64,000 nt of DNA from JACCTI01 sp051005695 (GTDB taxonomy: Bacteria; Verrucomicrobiota; Verrucomicrobiia; Chthoniobacterales; UBA10450). Each line of letters starts with the position of its first letter. The stretch's first letter is position 1. The translations under genes and the position numbers were made by a program. The stretch is taken from the NCBI GenBank assembly GCA_051005695.1, contig JBPCJC010000099.1:1-64000 (forward strand), read 5' to 3'. The notes beneath the pieces were generated by a model that worked only from the letters and a program-made list of their open reading frames with translations, searched no databases and was not told where the DNA came from. Positions 61,466 to 64,000 of this stretch are shown in pieces.

Positions 61466-61700
61466 CAACGCCGTTGTCTCTTGTCGAACTCGGCAGGATC
61501 TCCCCAAAGGTCCATCACCTTTTGCGAGCGACATGGCACTCTATCGGGAAATCTTGGATCGACGCAACGTCGCAAGCGCAGGGACATTCCCGCACGCGGT
61601 AAATTCGATTCTCTGGCCTTTCGGGACAATCTCGTTGAGCTGTGGCCCCGGCATGCAACTAGTTCGGCCGGCCCATGACAATCGACGCAAGCAAAATGAA

Positions 61701-62627
61701 ATGGAGCAGGATGAGGGTGGTTTTGTGAGCGCCAGCCACCCAGCGCCCTCGCTGATCTCGATCCTGAGCTGGGGGGGCATCGGAGACACGATCCGAAACA
61801 TTAGTCTCATCCCTCACGAGACTCTTTTTCGGCGCTTCGGAATTCGGTCGCGGGTCTTTTACATGCATTGGAGCCGGACGGATTTTAATGTCTCGACCGG
61901 ACCGCCGAACCCGTCGTGGTTTGAAGATCTCGTCTCGCGCTGCCCTTCGCTTCTTTGGAAAGGAGAGGTGCAGGAGTATGGCGGGCCGGGGCGATACGTA
62001 AACCTGGCGCTGCGGCGCGGCATTCGACTGCTCGATGGCGGGCCTCGCTACTTTCCGTTTGTTCCCACGCTGACAGAACATGAGCGCGCCGCCTTGCCTG
62101 AACCCGCGCGCGGCGCTCGTGTCGCGGTCCAAACCCATCTCTCCGGCATGAAGACGAAACAATGGGGACCAGAAAACTGGAAGCGTTATCTGCGGGATCT
62201 TTTAGCTGCAGAACCGGCACTCGAAATCTTTCTCTTCGACAGTGACAAGCGGGTCGTCGATCTGTGTATCGACGAGCGCATTCAGACGACGCACGGGTTT
62301 AATATCCCACAAAGCATCGTCCTGCTTCAGCGCTGCGATCTTCTTGTCTCCATCGACTCATGGACGAAATACGTCGCCGCGGCGCACCACATTCCGCAAG
62401 TGCTGATCATCCCCGATCAGCGGGCGGAGTATCCGCAATTGACCCCGGAAAAACTCCTGGGGGACGAGCTCGCTGGAATTTATGGCCGCGCCGATACGGA
62501 AGTCATCGGTCTCTCCGTCGGTCCCCCTGCGACGCTCACGCTTCCAACACTGACAGAACTCGCGCCAGAAGAACTCCTCACGCGAACAAAACTTCGGCTG
62601 AACGCACTACGGACGTCCACACGGTAG
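61701..62627 (+). CDS. Glycosyltransferase family 9-like protein (second)
   Basis: 308 aa from ATG 61701; an ATG at 61653 adds 16 residues. ISILSWGGIGDTIRNISLIP is the GT9-type G-G-x-GD-x-x opening, then VAVQTHLSGMKTKQWGPENW (donor binding) and CDLLVSIDSWTKYVAAAHHI (conserved SxxxH-like site). It likely transfers a heptose or similar sugar in LPS. It is similar in kind, not in sequence, to 58528-59700. Confidence 0.7.
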   Translation: MEQDEGGFVSASHPAPSLISILSWGGIGDTIRNISLIPHETLFRRFGIRSRVFYMHWSRTDFNVSTGPPNPSWFEDLVSRCPSLLWKGEVQEYGGPGRYVNLALRRGIRLLDGGPRYFPFVPTLTEHERAALPEPARGARVAVQTHLSGMKTKQWGPENWKRYLRDLLAAEPALEIFLFDSDKRVVDLCIDERIQTTHGFNIPQSIVLLQRCDLLVSIDSWTKYVAAAHHIPQVLIIPDQRAEYPQLTPEKLLGDELAGIYGRADTEVIGLSVGPPATLTLPTLTELAPEELLTRTKLRLNALRTSTR

Positions 62628-62667
62628 GCAAGAACGTCCCGGAATTCGATACCGCCTTATTCGTCCG

Positions 62668-63429
62668 ATGAAACCCACCACGATTCTTGAAGTCGTTCGG
62701 CAGGTGCACAACTGGCCGGAGGTGCTTAGCCTCAAATTTGGTTCTCGCGCACGCCGCCTCTCCCTCCTTTCGACGCGCGATGGAGTCGAAGTTCTTCTTC
62801 GCCGCGGTTGCCGGGATTGGGATGTTTTCCGCGAACTCTTCCTGCGGAATGCGTACGGGCGTTCGCTCGACTACGTGGCAAGTCTGCCGGCGGAAAGTGT
62901 CGTCCTCGATCTGGGAGGCAACATCGGTTGCTTCAGCCTCCGCGCTGCTTCGCTCAATCCAAATATTCGGTTGCACAGCTACGAGCCCGGCCCGCCGAAT
63001 CTCCGCATCTTCCGCCTCAATCTTCTCGCCAATCCCACGCTGGCGGCGCGCATTGATCTGCACGCCGAAGCGGTCGCCGGACGCGCCACCACTACGCAAT
63101 GGAGCTTCGATGAAGACAACGCCGGTGGCTCTTCACTCTATGGTCGGCCAACTGGCGTAACTCATCCGGTGACAGTCCGTGCTTTTTCCGAGATCTTAAC
63201 CGCGATCCCAAGCGCGATTGGTTTGGTGAAGATCGACATCGAGGGTGCCGAATACGACGTGCTCCGCGAGACACCAGCCGAAGCTTGGTCACGCGTCGCG
63301 GCCTTCACGATCGAATTGCACGACGACCCAACAGGCGCGATGACGCGAGAACAGGCGCGCAATCGTTTCCAAGAACTTGGCTATACCGTCGAGCGCGATG
63401 ACGAGTGGACGTTCTTTTGCCGGCGCTAA
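62668..63429 (+). CDS. FkbM family methyltransferase (second)
   Basis: 253 aa. The SAM loop is VVLDLGGNIGCFSLRAASLN, then YEPGPPNLRIFRLNLLANPT, and IGLVKIDIEGAEYDVLRETP is the diagnostic D-IEGAE segment. It is closer to canonical FkbM than 53790-54515. It sits 40 bp after the GT9 gene. Together with the other enzymes here it implies a heavily methylated glycan. Confidence 0.85.
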   Translation: MKPTTILEVVRQVHNWPEVLSLKFGSRARRLSLLSTRDGVEVLLRRGCRDWDVFRELFLRNAYGRSLDYVASLPAESVVLDLGGNIGCFSLRAASLNPNIRLHSYEPGPPNLRIFRLNLLANPTLAARIDLHAEAVAGRATTTQWSFDEDNAGGSSLYGRPTGVTHPVTVRAFSEILTAIPSAIGLVKIDIEGAEYDVLRETPAEAWSRVAAFTIELHDDPTGAMTREQARNRFQELGYTVERDDEWTFFCRR

Positions 63430-63476
63430 TCTCACCCGGAACCGCGTACGAACCGGACCAACCGCTACTCCACGCG

Positions 63477-64000
63477 ATGCCAACACAAACGGTTTTTGAA
63501 GAATGCTACCGCGGACGGCAAAGCTCTATCCATCACCTCGCCTACCTGCGCACCGGCAAGGTCTTTCTTATTTTGCGGATGCTGCAAAAGGCGGGCATCT
63601 CGCTCGAAGACAAGGACGTTTTCGACTACGGATTCGGAGCCGGCACATTTTTTCGACACTGCCCCCGAAGCGCGCGGCTTTTCGGCGTCGAAATCGATCC
63701 GGAGAATGTCGCGGACGTCGCTGTAATGCTCACCTCGCGCGATCATCCGCAGATCGACCTGCAGAGCATTGCGATCTCAGAGTGGGAAAAACATCCGCTC
63801 CTGGAACGACGCTACGACGTGATCACTTGCAGTCACGTCCTGGAGCATCTCGACGCTCCGGCAGCGCTCTTGCGCCGATTACGAGATTGCCTTCGGCCGG
63901 GTGGAGCGATTATCGCCCTCGTTCCGATCAATGAACGCGTCCTAAGTCCTCACCATGTGGTCTCCGTAAACAGAAAACTTGCCGAGAGCTGGGCCAGCGC
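63477..64000 (+). CDS. SAM-dependent methyltransferase, cut by the window end
   Basis: Open from ATG 63477 to the last base (174 codons, no stop). The text MPTQTVFEECYRGRQSSIHH leads to KDVFDYGFGAGTFFRHCPRS (SAM loop), LFGVEIDPENVADVAVMLTS, YDVITCSHVLEHLDAPAALL and LRPGGAIIALVPINERVLSP, a clear class I methyltransferase. It is incomplete at the C-terminus. The glycan cluster continues beyond the window. Confidence 0.8.
   Translation, partial: MPTQTVFEECYRGRQSSIHHLAYLRTGKVFLILRMLQKAGISLEDKDVFDYGFGAGTFFRHCPRSARLFGVEIDPENVADVAVMLTSRDHPQIDLQSIAISEWEKHPLLERRYDVITCSHVLEHLDAPAALLRRLRDCLRPGGAIIALVPINERVLSPHHVVSVNRKLAESWAS

Noticed and set aside
60182..61678. Long plus-strand frame of 498 codons
   Set aside because: It is the shadow of a GT2 gene and of the minus-strand methyltransferase; Arg/Ser-rich and without motifs.
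1..64000. CRISPR arrays, rRNA operons, IS elements, oriC
   Set aside because: I looked for regularly spaced repeats, rRNA-like text, transposases and DnaA-box clusters by eye and saw none.

Overview
The window looks like a GC-rich Gram-negative soil bacterium, most likely of the phylum Verrucomicrobiota (Spartobacteria/Chthoniobacterales type). This rests on LPS genes (lpxA, gmhA, Wzm/Wzt-type O-antigen exporter), two secreted proteins with an exosortase-like C-terminal tail, frequent GTG/TTG starts, and small conserved proteins I associate with that group. No rRNA is present to confirm it.

Layout. 1-10.1 kb is core: ispE and pyrF (divergent), a lipoate/octanoyl ligase, a cNMP-binding protein, a polyprenyl diphosphate synthase, radC-lpxA, pgeF, a marR-tolC pair, a small membrane protein and moeA. 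At 10152-10239 lies a tRNA-Ser(GCU) whose last 27 nt recur exactly at 26263-26289. The 16 kb between the copies is an integrated element: tyrosine integrase beside the right repeat, excision/DNA-binding and replication-type small genes, a giant 'polyvalent' protein broken by two frameshifts, a serine recombinase with a palindromic operator, and a left-end cargo block (HNH nuclease, DUF5678-like protein, retropepsin-like protease with a SEC-C tail). I see no terminase, portal or capsid gene, so it is a decayed prophage, a satellite or another integrative element.

26.3-50.8 kb returns to core: cNMP-DUF1003 protein, fatty acid desaturase, TPR protein, two proteins with a shared VPELN-type sorting tail, an operon of three pseudopilin-like proteins, prs-rplY-pth-rpsF-ssb, dprA, a topoisomerase III with extra C-terminal repeats, nrdR, HIT, L,D-transpeptidase, HAD phosphatase, an Mpv17-like membrane protein, rlmN, gmhA and a short asparaginase-like protein. 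50.8-64 kb is a surface-glycan cluster: ABC exporter (Wzm/Wzt) followed by glycosyltransferases, an epimerase and six SAM methyltransferases, running off the window end.

Most unusual signal. The octamer CCTAACGA (usually GCCTAACGA, often followed by GT or AT) occurs 34 times by my hand count on the two strands of the first 50 kb, where about two are expected by chance in the whole window. It lies inside genes in several reading frames, between genes, and once as an inverted pair forming a terminator-like hairpin. It is absent from the last 14 kb, the glycan cluster. This behaves like a DNA-uptake-type or other genome-wide recognition word, and dprA plus a pseudopilin operon are in the same window. 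I know of no description of such a word for this phylum.
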